64,000 nucleotides of DNA, taken from the NCBI GenBank assembly GCA_032622095.1, contig CP136069.1, forward strand, positions 66,797,319 to 66,861,318. Direction: 5' to 3'. Under the pieces are notes generated by a model that saw nothing but the letters and a program-made list of their open reading frames with translations, was not told where the DNA came from and did not search any database. Positions 1-13,400 of the stretch are shown piece by piece; position 1 is the first letter of the stretch, and every line of letters begins with the position of its first letter. A program made the position numbers and the translations under genes. The stretch is from Siphonodentalium dalli (lineage: Eukaryota > Mollusca > Scaphopoda > Gadilida > Siphonodentaliidae).

Positions 1-1168
1 CAGTTATATTGGGCTGGATCAACACAGTGTTCGAAAAGTGACTGTTATGTACATGTATACACATACATGTACAACATAAAGTACATCTCCACATTTGAGA
101 AGATGATAAATGATAAATTTGCTCATCCTCATACTATACATTGGAATGGTCTATTCTTCAATGCTATAGATGTTCTGATAATATGAGCGGACGATAGGCA
201 GAAAAGATACCCCTGAGATTTCTCCCTGGATTCCCATTTATTCATTTGTAGTGATGTTCAAAAAGTTCAATAAATGGCTAATCAAGTAACTACTCATCAT
301 CTAGTATCCAGTTAGGGTTAAATAAAGTGCACCATCTGTTTGTTCGCTTTTTCCTTTTCCAGATGATAACTTTAGTGAGTCTGAACTGAATGGAGTGAAA
401 TTTAATATGTGGGTTTACTAGCACAAAATGCAGGTCGAGTTCCAAATCGGGTTCTATCCGCCAATTTTTACCAGAGTTACGGCCCTTTATGTTGGAATTT
501 GAACTCAATTTTCCTTTCTGGATAACTCTTGTAATATAAGTCGGAACTGAATGAAATGAAATTATGTATGTGAGTTTACTAGCTTAAAATACAGGTCAAG
601 TTCAAATTTGGTTTCAGCCTGACGGTTTACACCAGAGTTATGGCCCTTTGTTGAAACTGCCACAGGTGTATTTTGCCATGCCCCAGCGATGCTGTTGTTG
701 TAATTAGATTAGGATCCATTCAGTAAATTAAAATCAAATATCTAATATTTCCTGAATATTTATAACTAGCGGATGGACCCGGCGTTGCATGGTCAAAGTG
801 TGGCAAAATTATAATTGAAACAGTTACAATAAATTAGGAAATATAATACTAAAGAGCATTTATGTTATGGTATATTTCTGATGAGGTAAAACATAAAGGG
901 GATGTTGGGTGGAGCCAAGCCATGTTACTCGGAGGGCCAAAATACATGACCACACCAAATTTATGTGAGATCCACCCAGTATTTTCTGAGAACCGCCCAG
1001 TAGTTGCTGAGAACCGCGAAGCCCGTGCAGATATGATGTCAAACGCAATGATGCGGGAGTCATGACCCAGCCCTTGTTACCCGGATGTACACAAAGCTTA
1101 AAAAAAGGTCTGTTTATTTAAGCTAGAGTTTCTTAGTTGCTTACATTGCTGAATTGTCTCCATTTTAG
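1..1168. other. GLG1 intron upstream of the first visible exon
   Basis: This is intronic or upstream sequence with no supported gene. Two degenerate units of the GATGATAACTTTAG-type repeat lie at about 340-665. A piece beginning GCGGATGGACCCGGCG at 771 resembles the start of the repeat at 48408. The remaining sequence is plain A+T-rich DNA with a polypyrimidine tract leading to the acceptor AG at 1167-1168. Confidence 0.5.
340..665 (+). repeat. Two degenerate units of the 'GATGATAACTTTAG' dispersed repeat
   Basis: Two units of roughly 150-190 bp each run from a GATAACT motif, through GTGGGTTTACTAGC and CAGGTC(A/G)AGTTC, to CCAGAGTTA(C/T)GGCCCTTT. The same order of motifs recurs in longer arrays at 4550-5050 and 22330-23170, so this is a diverged member of one dispersed family and not unique intron sequence. 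I see no protein coding in it. Confidence 0.65.
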
Positions 1169-1407
1169 GAAAAAGGGTCAGACCAGAGTGCATCCGTGAG
1201 ATGAGTGATTTGCGGAAAACCTTGCTAGAAGACTACCAGATTAGTCCTAATATTGTCAATGCATGCGGAGATGAGATCCAAACAAAATGTCATGACAAGC
1301 TTGAGAAGGGTGGCGCCACTCTTCACTGCCTTATGAGCTTAGCTCGACCTGCAAATAATAAGTTCAAAGAGGATGATGAACTGCTCTCCAACAAATGTAG
1401 GGTGGAG
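1169..1407 (+). CDS. GLG1: GLG1 exon a
   Basis: The 239-nt exon follows TTTTAG and ends GAG|GTAAAG. It starts with two bases finishing a split codon and ends in phase 0. It encodes about 79 residues containing TLLEDYQISP, NACGDEIQTKC, LHCLMSLARP and NKCRVE, matching the GLG1 repeat that in vertebrates reads TLLEDY...LHCLM. Six cysteines are visible. The methionine codon at 1201 is internal and should not be taken as a gene start, because the frame is open back to the acceptor and the family continues upstream. Confidence 0.92.
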
Positions 1408-4400
1408 GTAAAGTACAGTAATGCTCTAATTAATCGACCTCTTAACCACAGCAGAATTATGGGTAATTTTTCAGGATTTAGTCGGAAATATGGCTTTTTG
1501 CCATTCATCGGAAAGCTCTCAGGGTTTGGTAAGAGATAGTTTCATAAGGTGACATATGTAGCAAAATTAAATTTTGAGTAATGCGCAAACCCTGATTATA
1601 ACACCTCTGTTTTGCAAACAATGGGGTATGAGGATCTACAGAAATCTACAACCAGTAGGAATAAACATGAATTACTTTTAGTCGTTAATTATTGATATTT
1701 ACAGTTAATGAACCTGATAAAGGCAGCCGATATCAGCACAGACTACAAGATGGATGGAGTGTTACACCAAGCCTGCAAACCTGTCATCGACATCGCATGT
1801 AATCACCATGAAGGTCCAGATGATAATCTGTAAGCAACTTATTTAATATGATAATAAGCAAAGCATGTAGACTGACCTGCTGTTCAGGGTTAAATGAAAG
1901 AATAGCTCATAAATCCCCAAAAAACGATGTTTTCTTATTTTTCGAATTCGTGAAATTGTGGGGATTTCCCAAATTACAGGAGATTTTCCTTATTTCCGCT
2001 ACCGTAAATACCCACTCATCAACATTCACTTTTGATTTTCCCTCTTATTGAAGACTGATATTAAATGATTTTCAATCTCTGGTGAAAGGGTGTTGTTACA
2101 GTATACAATGCTTATAATCAAAAGTGTGCAGCTGTATTGTTAGCCCTCATTGATGAACAGTTCTTAATAACGGATTAGTGGTATGCATTGCGAACGGAAC
2201 ATGTACATTTTGTTTGCGGGTAAAATTGTGAGACGGTCATTTTGTACTTTCGTTTTCACCCATTCATGTCCGGTTGTAACCTTTGTAACTCGGGTTCGTT
2301 TTTACTTATTTTAAAATTTAGAAGTTTCTGCTTCTTAAAATTTTTTAATAAATTGTGGAATGTGTGCATTTCTTTTGGGGGTTAAACAGTAAGATGAGTC
2401 CATTTTGTAGTTTATTCCGAATTTGTACTTTCGGTTTCGCGCATATCCGGCTGTATCCGGTGAAATTCTGAGTATTTTCACTTGGTTTATACGAAGTGTC
2501 TGCTTCTTTCCCTTCAATAAATGGTGAGATACCACTCACAGCAGCTCTATTACAACTACCAACAGGACATTCATTACTATTCTATTTAGGTCTATATATT
2601 TATAAAATAAACACAAACAGAAACTCATAAAAACTATGTAATCCTCATCATAAAAAATGATTTTTGGAACATGCACATATTTGGGCATACCTCCCGCAAA
2701 AATCTCCCGGATTGACATTTTCAAAACTTAACAGGTCTGATACAATAGTGCTATTCTGTTGATCTATATTTATGATATATAAGGCCATTAAAAAAAACTG
2801 TTCTCAGGCAATTTTACTCCAAAACTCAGACAGGGAGAGCTGCATACAAAAACAATTTCTGGGCTTTCATAACTACCTAAAAGGTACTATCTAAAAAGTC
2901 TTTTGGTCAGCCTGCAAGCAAGCCTTGAAATAGGGTGTCTGTCATTTGCAGAACGAGGTTCCCAGAGGGTGAATTTAGTGATGCTAGCCCGCTATGCGGG
3001 GTAGCATCACTAAATTCACCCTCTGGGGACCTCATTCTGCAAATGACAGCCACGCTATTTCAAGGCTTGCCTGCCAGTGCATTAACCCTTTCAGTGCCAA
3101 GTCCGATTTTTGTATCAACCCATATTTCCTTGATCATTTTTCAAATTTATTGATTATAATAATGTGATAATCACTATGCCGGGATTGATTCATCGTCTTT
3201 TCATGCAAGCCTGCAATATTCAATTAGGCAAGCCTGTCAATTGACAGCCTTGACTAATTGAATATTGCAGGCTTGCATGAAAAGACGATGAATCAATCTA
3301 AGAGCTCTTTCCATCAATGTATCACATTATTATAATCAATACATTTGAAAAATGATCAAGGAAATATGGGTTGATACAAAAATCGGACTTGGCACAGAAA
3401 GGGTTAACCCTTTCAGTGCCAGGTCCGATTTTTGTATCAACCTGTATACCCTGTGTCAATGCATTCTCTTAGAAGAGAATGCATTGGCCTAAAAAATTTT
3501 CATCATTTGTTATTATTTTTTACAATTTTTTACAATTTTAATAATTTTTTCTTATGTTCTTTAACAGACTTATTTTGTAGGTTTAGTGCCAGGGAATCTT
3601 ACGTTTTTCATGGACATCAAAATTATTACTATGAATACTTGGTGATAGTTTGAGTTATAACATGCCCCTAAGGTTTTATCCAGTTTGTTTTTAAATTCGC
3701 TATAGCATGCTTAAGCATACCCAAAAACATTCAACCCAAAAAATCTAAAAGAATTCATTTTTTAGGGCCGATTTTACAGACCGTAAATTAGGGCCAATGA
3801 GATCGGCCCCTGGCACTGAAAGGGTTAATCAGACTTTATCTCCATCCTTTTAGTGTTCTAGGTGTGGTGTTTGTTTACCCTGGCATTTGTGTTGACCTAG
3901 TTTGACACCCACTTGCCTATAATGGTTACATTTAAAAACAAAATTAAATACTGCATATTGCAAAGTTTATATAATTTTTCTATTGTGATCCCAAGATTAA
4001 AATAAAAATATGATCGTCATTGAGTTTTAATCTATCTTTAATGGGTATCTCTGTGTTATATTTGCAGAATTTTAGATTGTTTAATGGACAAAGTTGACAT
4101 CAACGTTATGACTGACGATTGTGCGGAGAGGTTGATGGAGATACAATATTTCCTGGTTAGAGATTTCAGGTGAGATATATTTAAAAATGTTGATGATACT
4201 GGGAAAACTGAACATATTAAATAGTGCCCAGTTTGGTTGACTTGACGAATGGTCTATTGTTCATCTGAAGAGATGTTCAGTAAATATAAGCAGATGACAG
4301 ACAGATGAATAAATAATACAAGTGCAGAAGTCTTCCTACAGTAATGCCCAAAGTAATTGACCACTTAACCACAGCAGAATTATGGGTAATTTTTCAGGAA

Positions 4401-7400
4401 TTAGTCGGAAATATGGCTTGTTGCCATTCATCGGAAAGCTTTTGTCGAGAGCTTTCCGATGAATGGCAACAAGCCATATTTGTCCCCCGAATTTTTTTTT
4501 CGGGGGACTATTAAAATAGCCGTTGTCCATCCGTCCGTCCGGAAATGGTTTCCGGATGATAACTTTAGTTTCGGTTATTATATCAAAAGCAAATTTCATA
4601 GGTGAGTTTATCAAACCAAAATACAGGTCAAGTTTGAATATGGGTTTGCTCCGCCCATTTTTGCGAGAGTTGTGGCCCTTTTTTTTACTTAGAATCTTGT
4701 AATTTTCTAGTTTCCGGATGATAACTTCAGTTTGTGTGATCATATCGGAACCAAATTTGGTATGTGAGTTTATCAGCCCTATGTACAGGTCAACTTCTTA
4801 TATGGGTATGCTCCGCCCATTTTTGCGAGAGTTGTGGCCCTTTTTCGACTTGTTTTACTTAGAAAATTTCTCACTTTTTCGGTTTCAGGATGATATCTCA
4901 AGTTTGGATCCTTTAATTGCCTATACCGTTTTTATGTGGATCAGTCATATCAAGATACAGGTCAAGTTCGAATTTGAGTTTGATCTGATGATTTTTCTCA
5001 GAGTTATGGAAAAATTACTCCGTTTCTTCTCATAATAAGTCCCCATTCAAGGTTGATATTGAATTTGTGCCCAAACTCTTCAGATGTCAGTTTTTGTTTA
5101 ATATGTGAATTATTATAAGCTCCAACGGTGAACTCGCTTATCGATTCTCTATTAGGATTGGCCAGTGCTCTGCTCTGTTCAATACCATGCTGAATGCTAC
5201 ACCATTTGGTTTCTACATTTGCGTCAGACTAGTTTTTGACACACAACATTGTTCTTCTTGTTTACAAATAATTAGATCAGTAAAGTTAAGCTTCTGTGTT
5301 CTGTGGGGAAACTAGAATTCAAATTAAAAAAAAAATTCCCTGCTTATTGGTCTATTAAATGTTTACGCTTATAAACTGGACCAGAATAGAGTATTAATTA
5401 AGTGAAGGAGATTCTCAGTTTCAATATATACTCAATATTTGTTCCTTTATATCACGATATCATGGGTGGGTTCTGATATTGACAAGGATAAAATTGCACT
5501 GAACAAAAAAAAATTCATCAGTTCTCACAGGTTTACATTGTTGTTTTCGACCTTAAATTATATTATTATAGCCAAACAAAATTTTGTCATAATTTGTTAT
5601 AGGCTGGATGATCAGTTATACAGAAAGTGCCGCAACGATGCTGAATATTTGTGTAGTATACAAGGGGACTGGATGCAACGCACAGAACCTGGTGCTGATA
5701 TTGGTTATATGGTGTTGCCTTGCCTATACAGACATATAGAGTCTAAAGACAAGAAAAACCCTGTAAGATATACTGATACAAAATTTTTCAGTATCTCCGT
5801 CAAATATATCTTGGACACTGAAACTAATGGTTATATATTTCTTGCTTGCAAGATTCTAGAAGTCGTTTTAAAAATCGGTACGCAATACCTCGAGTACGCG
5901 CACTTGTCAAATGCCAATTAATGGCGATTATATCTTTGGACCAATCATGCAAGTCCTTTCACTATAACAGCGATGGAAAGACAAGACCTCATTCATTTTA
6001 AATTCTTCTAGACGCAAGATAAGTCGCATTTTTTATCTGTTCATTTCTCATGAACGTTTCTCTTTATGCTATTGCGAACGACAACACGCAGTTGCCTGAT
6101 TTCGTGCACTACGCACGTGTTTTCCAATTTTCGCAATTTAGTTTTACAATTGTTCAACAATCTTTTATTCTACAATACTGTCTTATTAATGACAGTAGTC
6201 CGTGGGTGGATATTTTCATTAACAAATATTTCAATTTTGTTTTATTTACGAGAATCACTTCGAACAAATATCGTTTTTGTTTGCATAAAACAGAACTCAA
6301 TAAAACAAACCGATGCTCTTTAGAGTCATTCGGGTTCTCGTCGGGATTTTTTAACACTGCACCGGATGCAATATTGTGTTGTCATCTCCACTAAGCTCCA
6401 GTTTGGAGTTTGGTCCCTGACAAAATCCTATCCAAATGTATTAGAAGTAATAATTTACAATATTTTTCATTACAATATTTTACAATAATTTTCCTCATGG
6501 ATGCTAGATAAAATAGCCACAGTGTGGCTTGCCTCTTCTCTCTACATTGAACATACGTCTCAATGCTTTTACGATGAAAACTTCGTAATGTTTTTTCCCC
6601 TCCGACTGGTAGGGGTGCCACGATTGATCGTATAATCGATGAAACGTTGATACAGCCGATATTCAATTACCACTTTCGGCGGCGATTACTCTGAGTTCTT
6701 TATTTCGGATGTCGAAAAGTACCGGATATATTTGGATACCCTGTTTTACAGTTTAATATCTATCGGACAGGTTAACGATCGTTGATCATGCAAAGATATT
6801 TGTAACGCATTGTGCTCATTACTAATTACCGGCTTTCCTTCCCACGAGACAGTAACGATTGCTCTCGCACCCGTATGCACTCGCAATTTTCTATTCACGG
6901 GTGTTCACCATTTGCACTTGTCCACCTGGTCACAATCAATATTACAATATGTGAAGATATATTTAGCACATTTCCCATCTCCGTTAATCTATGGGCATGT
7001 GACAGTGTCAGTGGACTTGGGTATATCACACAATGACCTTTGATTTGAGATACCCCCAACTTACAATTATATTACCAGTGCAATTACACCCTTCTAATCA
7101 ACGAAACTGTAATTTTTGTCATGGGAAAGACTGTCTCGGTTGTTTCCGATTAAATTTATGCACATGTGAATATTATGCACTACTTCCTCTGTCCTTGCTA
7201 TTAGATACGCTTCATCGATTCTAATCTAGTATTGACTATCGATTATCAAGTTCAATGATCGTGGCACCTCTGCTGACGTGACACCTTCTCTTGCATCCTC
7301 CATTAACTTGGAGACTCCGCTGGAGTTGGTTGGTGGACATGCCTCCTCCCCCAGGGTCGCGGCGTCCATAGCCCCCGCAGAGAAGGGCAGCGATGGTGGG

Positions 7401-10400
7401 CCAAGTGCAGCTGCCCTTGGTCCTGCCTCCGGTTCCGCCGGGTTCGCACCATCGCTGCACCAGCCGGCCACTTGCTACAGCTACCACATCAGTGGTCCGT
7501 TTAGCTCGCAAGTCCGGTGCCCTTGGCACATTGCCTGCCTACGCAGTTCAATGTGTCAACTGCCACTGCTTCCACTCCAGGGGATTTGACCCCACGGGTT
7601 CTGACCTGTCCTCCATTCGTCAACGTCTTTTCCGGCATCCGTCCCTCCCGGTTTTGGGGTGGGTATGTATCCCTATTATTCACCTGTGTTCTTTCCTCCA
7701 CCAGTGTGGCCTTGCTTTGTACAGTTTCTGGCCTCTTTTGGGCTCCTAGGCCAGAACTTCGACTTAGTTTCCTTTCCGAGGCTCAGGAATTTCTTGCCTC
7801 ATCAAACCAGGTGACCTGGTCGGGATACTTGCCCCTTTCCCCCCATCTCCGGGACGGACGGTGCTGTTCAGAGACGAGGACGTGCTGTCGCAACATCTCC
7901 TGGATTTGGCAGCGTTTGATGCGTGTCCGAGTTCGCCATGCCCATCCGAGAGTGCCTTCCCCGAGGGTCATTTCGGATGGGTCAGTCCTTCGGTCTTAGA
8001 ATAACAATTGCGCACAATTTTGCATGCATTACCAGCATTACCGCTGGAGTCGGTTGCGGGACATGCCTCCTCCTTATTGGTCGCGGCCTCCTGAGCCAGC
8101 CGCAGAGAAGTACGCTTGTCTTCCACAACCGAAGGACTGCATGGGGCCCACATATCAAGAACAAAAACCAACGTGTGACGATTTTCCTCTGCCAACTCGA
8201 TACAGCCTGCGCAGCATGCTCAGGGTCTGTTAGTGGTCATGCCTCCTCTATTTGTAGTCGCGGCTTCCACAACCTTCGCAGAGACGGTCAACAATGGATT
8301 TTCCTCGGCCAACTCGGTACAGTCTGCGCTGCAGGCTCGGAGTCTGTTGGTGGTCATGCCTCCTCTATTTGTAGTCGCGGCTTCCACAACCTTCGCAGAG
8401 ACAGGAAACAATGAATTTTCCTCTGTCCACTCGGTACAGCCTGCGCTGCAGGCTCGGAATCTGTTGGTGGTCATGCCTCCTCTATTTGTAGTTGCGGCTC
8501 CCACAACCTTCGCAGCGACGAGCAGCGATGGAGGTTCTGCAGCATCTACCGCTGGTTCTGTCTCAGTCCATCCAGGTTCATGCTGTCATGGCACATAGCA
8601 TTTTTTCCGAACCCTTTCTTGCCTTGGCTACCTCATTGTTCCTAGTCGCCGACCAGTGGCATTCATTCGACTGAGTGTTTTGTACAATATTACCTTCGTT
8701 CTTTGTACTTTGAGGTTTCCTCGGTCAGTCTGCTTTCTGCCATATTGCATTGCTCTGGCTATGTGCCGCATTCAGGAACTGCTCCTGAATAAGTTTCTTT
8801 CGCCTCCATTCTCACCTCCGTTCTTATCCCGTCGGGGTATTCCAGGTGTTGTTGAGACCTGTCTTTATAGTTTTGGGCATTCTAATCTGTTAGATTTTTA
8901 TTCAACAATTAGGCCGCTTTTATGAGACAAACCTAGACGTATCATGCACTTGATCGTGTGTGTGAACCTGATAAGTTAGTATGCGGGTGCTATATCTCAC
9001 AGGGGAAATTGGCGCTCTACTCACTTAGCCGAACATATCATGAATATCGACCGTTCAGCTCCATAGACACTATCGTCTGAACTACGCTCATTTTCAATTT
9101 TACTTCTAGATTTGGGATGTATCTTTCAGTGACCACCTAACACCATAGGATTTCATTATATAGCGTATCGGCATTTCATTGGTGTCTAGGCGGCATGTCT
9201 GTAGTCCATTTTGTTATCGTATTTGTCACAGCACCGACATTGAACCAAGAATATTTTCCAATTCTATGTTATCACTCGGGCCGAGTGTTTAACATCACAT
9301 GGCAGGCGTGATTCTAATTCTAATCTGATTTAGCGATTACCGATTCTCACCTTTGCGACATTTCACAATTATTGCCGCATGCCCATCGGTGCTTGAGCAT
9401 ACCAGTTGGCGGGTTATCACAGTTTTTGTAACTTTCTGCTAACCTACGGTATGGGTTCCCTATACCACCTCCTGATGAACGATATTAAACTAAGTTCCAC
9501 ATTTATTTTTCTGCCAAGGAGAAGCCCTCAACTGAACTATATGGATTATTATCCTCGGCCTTGTGTTATCAGGAGGGTTAAAATTTATTGTCCGTCTATT
9601 GCCTACTCAGGTCAATCAGTGCTCGGGATTAGCTACGCATGGATGCGTCTCGTGTAACTCTCGCGTGATTCTCGCGTTGTAACAATCCATCTAGTCAGTT
9701 TTTAATTCCTCCTCCAGCTATCGGACGTGGTTAATTTTAAGGAAGTATTATTCTGTATTGCGCGTTATCAACTCAATATTTATTGTTGATAACAACTTGC
9801 AATTTATCCGTTGCTTACCCAGTCTTTTAATAAAAAATTTACGAACTCGCAGGAAACTCTTCGTTTCATTGTATGCGCGAATTCCGTGTTTTTTTATCGA
9901 CACATTTCGTCTACGAATTTGTGATTGAATTTGACAAAAACACTGTTGGAATCACATTGGCATATTTGCCATTGATGGCCATTTTGACTCAGATGCACAT
10001 CGTTTACTTATGGCCAACCTATATTGCATTATTGTGCAACATATACGGTGGCATGACTCGTCGAATTTCAGAATCCACGTGGTGCGGTATGCAGAGTAGC
10101 CTAATTTCGCGCTACACATTCTATTTCCTGACGTCGTCTCTTCGCCCCGTTCAGGTTATGTATACTGCCATATCATATATGCAACAGCTATGTTAGTGCG
10201 CAGAACATTGTCCAGGACAGAAATATCTCCTTTGGCACTAATTTACATGAATAAATAACAAAGATAGAACTTGTTACCTGATGTAATTTCCTTTGCCTCA
10301 ACTAATTGTATTTTGTAAGTTGACGTTGAGCAACTGGAACTTCATCGACGTTTGGGAAATGATTATCGAAGAACATCATTGTACATGTACATTATGTAAT

Positions 10401-13400
10401 TATCATTAATTGTGTATAAGCGATTAATATTTGCAAATCTTAGCTAGCCCGAATGTCTTAACATGAGGGCTTGTATTTGGATACTTGGAACGTTGGCGCG
10501 GATGTTAGTGACTTCACAATATTTATTTGACAATCCTGACTCTGTTCTTGCGATTCCATTCACTTTCCATCATTGTATCAATGGAATAATAGTTAGAAAC
10601 AAGGCGATTCTGTTCGTTATACATCTAGTATTATATGACCTGTGTCAAATAATGCTGTAATACTATAATAGTCTCTTTCTTTACGTACATGTATAGTATG
10701 AGTTGACAGTGTCCGGTTGCTACGACTCGTGCAACTGGTTTGATTGGGGAATAGGATTATCAGACACACGATTTGACAACAAGGATTTTACATTATCGAA
10801 TGGCGATCTCCATCAAATCATAATCTGACTTTCTCTCGGCGACAATTGTGTCTGTTTCTTTACAATTACTTACTGTATTTTGCTGAATGGGTTCCCCTGT
10901 TCCAAGACTGCACAGCCATGCAAGCGCAGTAGCCTGAACCTTCAGCTATAGTTTGCTTACCTATACAATGTTAATTCCGTCCGTGGTCAGAACTCTTTGG
11001 TGACATTTTGGATGAGATCCTTGTTGCGAGCCTACTGGCCTACTTGTGGCAAGTCGCCTTATCCGATGTGACCTGGCATGAACTGTTATCCTCAGACATT
11101 AGTGTTTATCGATACATTCAACATTCATCGGTCCATTAATCAGGACCAATATGGCATCAGTGCCTCATCGCCACAAAACCGGTCAAATGGTGAGCATGAC
11201 ACATGTATGGCCAGCCGTAATTGTTCCATACCAATGTTATAGTGCCTTAAATGCTCAATGACATAAGAACTGACTATGTCAATATGGCGACAATTTTTTC
11301 ACCGATACCGACATACTTCTGCGCTTTCAATCCGTGAATAGTAACGGCGAACTACTATGCATATATATTGTCACGTGCTCCAGATGCATTGACAATAGCC
11401 TTTCCCACTGAGCCCATAACTTGGCTCTCAACCTTCTATTTCCACATATCGAAAAGATCAAATGTGAAATAGCCTTCACTCACGTATAAAGCACAGTTAC
11501 ATAACATGCATTTATATTGCGCAGGGCCGCTGCCACTATAATTTTCAACAGAGACCAACACATGGCTCTTTTCTTTCTATTGCCTCATATCCTATTGATT
11601 ATCGGGCAAATAACAAAAAGGACAGCATTTGTATTGTCACACAAATTAAGTGCGTTTACATGAACAGCATTTAGATTTATATTGCGCATGACCACGGCAG
11701 GCCTGCGTATTGGAGGCACACGACGGTTCGGTTCACATGACGGTTGCGAAATCTAGGTTGCGCCAAGGTTGTGTGAGGCTCTCGCGATACTGATTATAAC
11801 TGTTTGTGTAACTTATGGGTACCTAAGGACAACCAGACAGCCGACACATACTAGTATGTTACGGCTTGCGCATATTTTGCATTCCGCAGACCTACCAGTG
11901 CCAATTTCAGAAGAGTCCAAAACATATCTCTTCTCCTTCTATTACTAAATATCCATATGATTATCTGGTGAATAGAATACCTAAATGACTAACACAAATG
12001 ACAGCTTTTGTATCATCACACATATACAGCGCCGTTCCGCAAGAAGCCTCTATATCGTGTATGACCACTGCCCAGTACCAGTGACTGGCGGGGTGCTACT
12101 ATCGTTGATTCGGAAAACCAATCTTCATGGGCGCACGTCGCAGCACCTGAGCCTTAGGGTGGGGAAGACTCGTCGTGTGCCGCTGACAGCGCACCAGCCA
12201 ACCAGCCTTCAGTTCTTCCCAGATGAAAATGCAGCTCAAGCTCTCATTTTCTCTCACAATTCAGAAGACGGATGTAATTGCATCCGTAATATAATCGTTC
12301 GTTGTGTTTCTCTCAAATTAAATGTCTTTGTGGGATAGACCTCGATACATGCATGTTTAGTTGCACTTTCACATTCCCATACTTTAACTGCGATGGGACC
12401 GGTTTTTAAATATACCTCCAATAGTTTAATATTGAATCAACGGTTACTGTAACCATGCACATTTTGTCAAGAGGGAGAGGGCAAAGTTTAATGCTCGTGA
12501 ATTAGAGACTTACAAGTGCATATGGGTGCGAGTACAATTGCTCCTGTCATCTGGGGAGGATTGAGACTTCTGACTCTTCCCCACGGTCCATGGCCCACTC
12601 CATTACGAGAGTGGGTCTTGTCCCCCTGGAATCATTCTCCCTCGGGATATGTCCAGGCCTGCTCTACCTTCGGAGGACTTTCTGTACGCGTATAAAACAT
12701 TCTCCTCACCGTAAGCAAGGGCACTGCGAAAACTGTTCTTGCACAGGAGAAATCGGTTCTCATCGTCCTCTTCGCCGAGAAGTGACAGTATCTTACCTGC
12801 AGTTTAATTTCTAGCAGGTAAGACCACGTGGCCACATAATGAACGGAATTTACCTTATTAACATTGTTTTGCATTAACTAACAAAATGTTTTGTGTATTA
12901 CGCTTGCTAATAACTAACAGAATGTCTTGTCTTGCTTATAGTCGACGAGATTCGACTTTGATGGCCACACACCGTGCGGGTTGCTCAAGAAATAAACGCG
13001 GCAATATGCGGTATTGTCATTGTTGGATGAGGGCCCGTTGGTCCATGGTTAAACAATTTGAGCAAACGTACCAGTCTTACCTCGGGCATGACCAGTTCGG
13101 CCCCCCCTGGTCATGCATCAGCAGACTTTGGGTGGCAGTGTGCAGTTCTCGGAGATTCGGGCTACCAATCCTCCAGAACACCCGCACACTCGCCTTTGGA
13201 GGCTGTTCTGGGTGGGGAAGTCTCGATGTCCGGTGCCGCTCAATGCGCTCCAGCCAAAAGGCCTTCTGACGCTTCCCCACAGCGCTGTGGCCCACCCCAT
13301 TATGAGGGTCGGTCTTGTCCCCCTGGAAACGTCATCCCACGTGATATGTCCAGGCCTGCTCCTCTGCCGTCATGGGATCCTAGTGGTATGTCATCGACGT

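Noticed and set aside
1201-1539. Stand-alone 112-residue gene
   Set aside because: The first two-thirds are GLG1 exon a; the end reads through the donor into a MITE arm.
4336-4743. 135-residue minus-strand protein
   Set aside because: It consists entirely of MITE arm and the dispersed repeat array.
5439-5921. Stand-alone 160-residue gene
   Set aside because: The centre is GLG1 exon d; both extensions are intron and DIRS-like terminal repeat.
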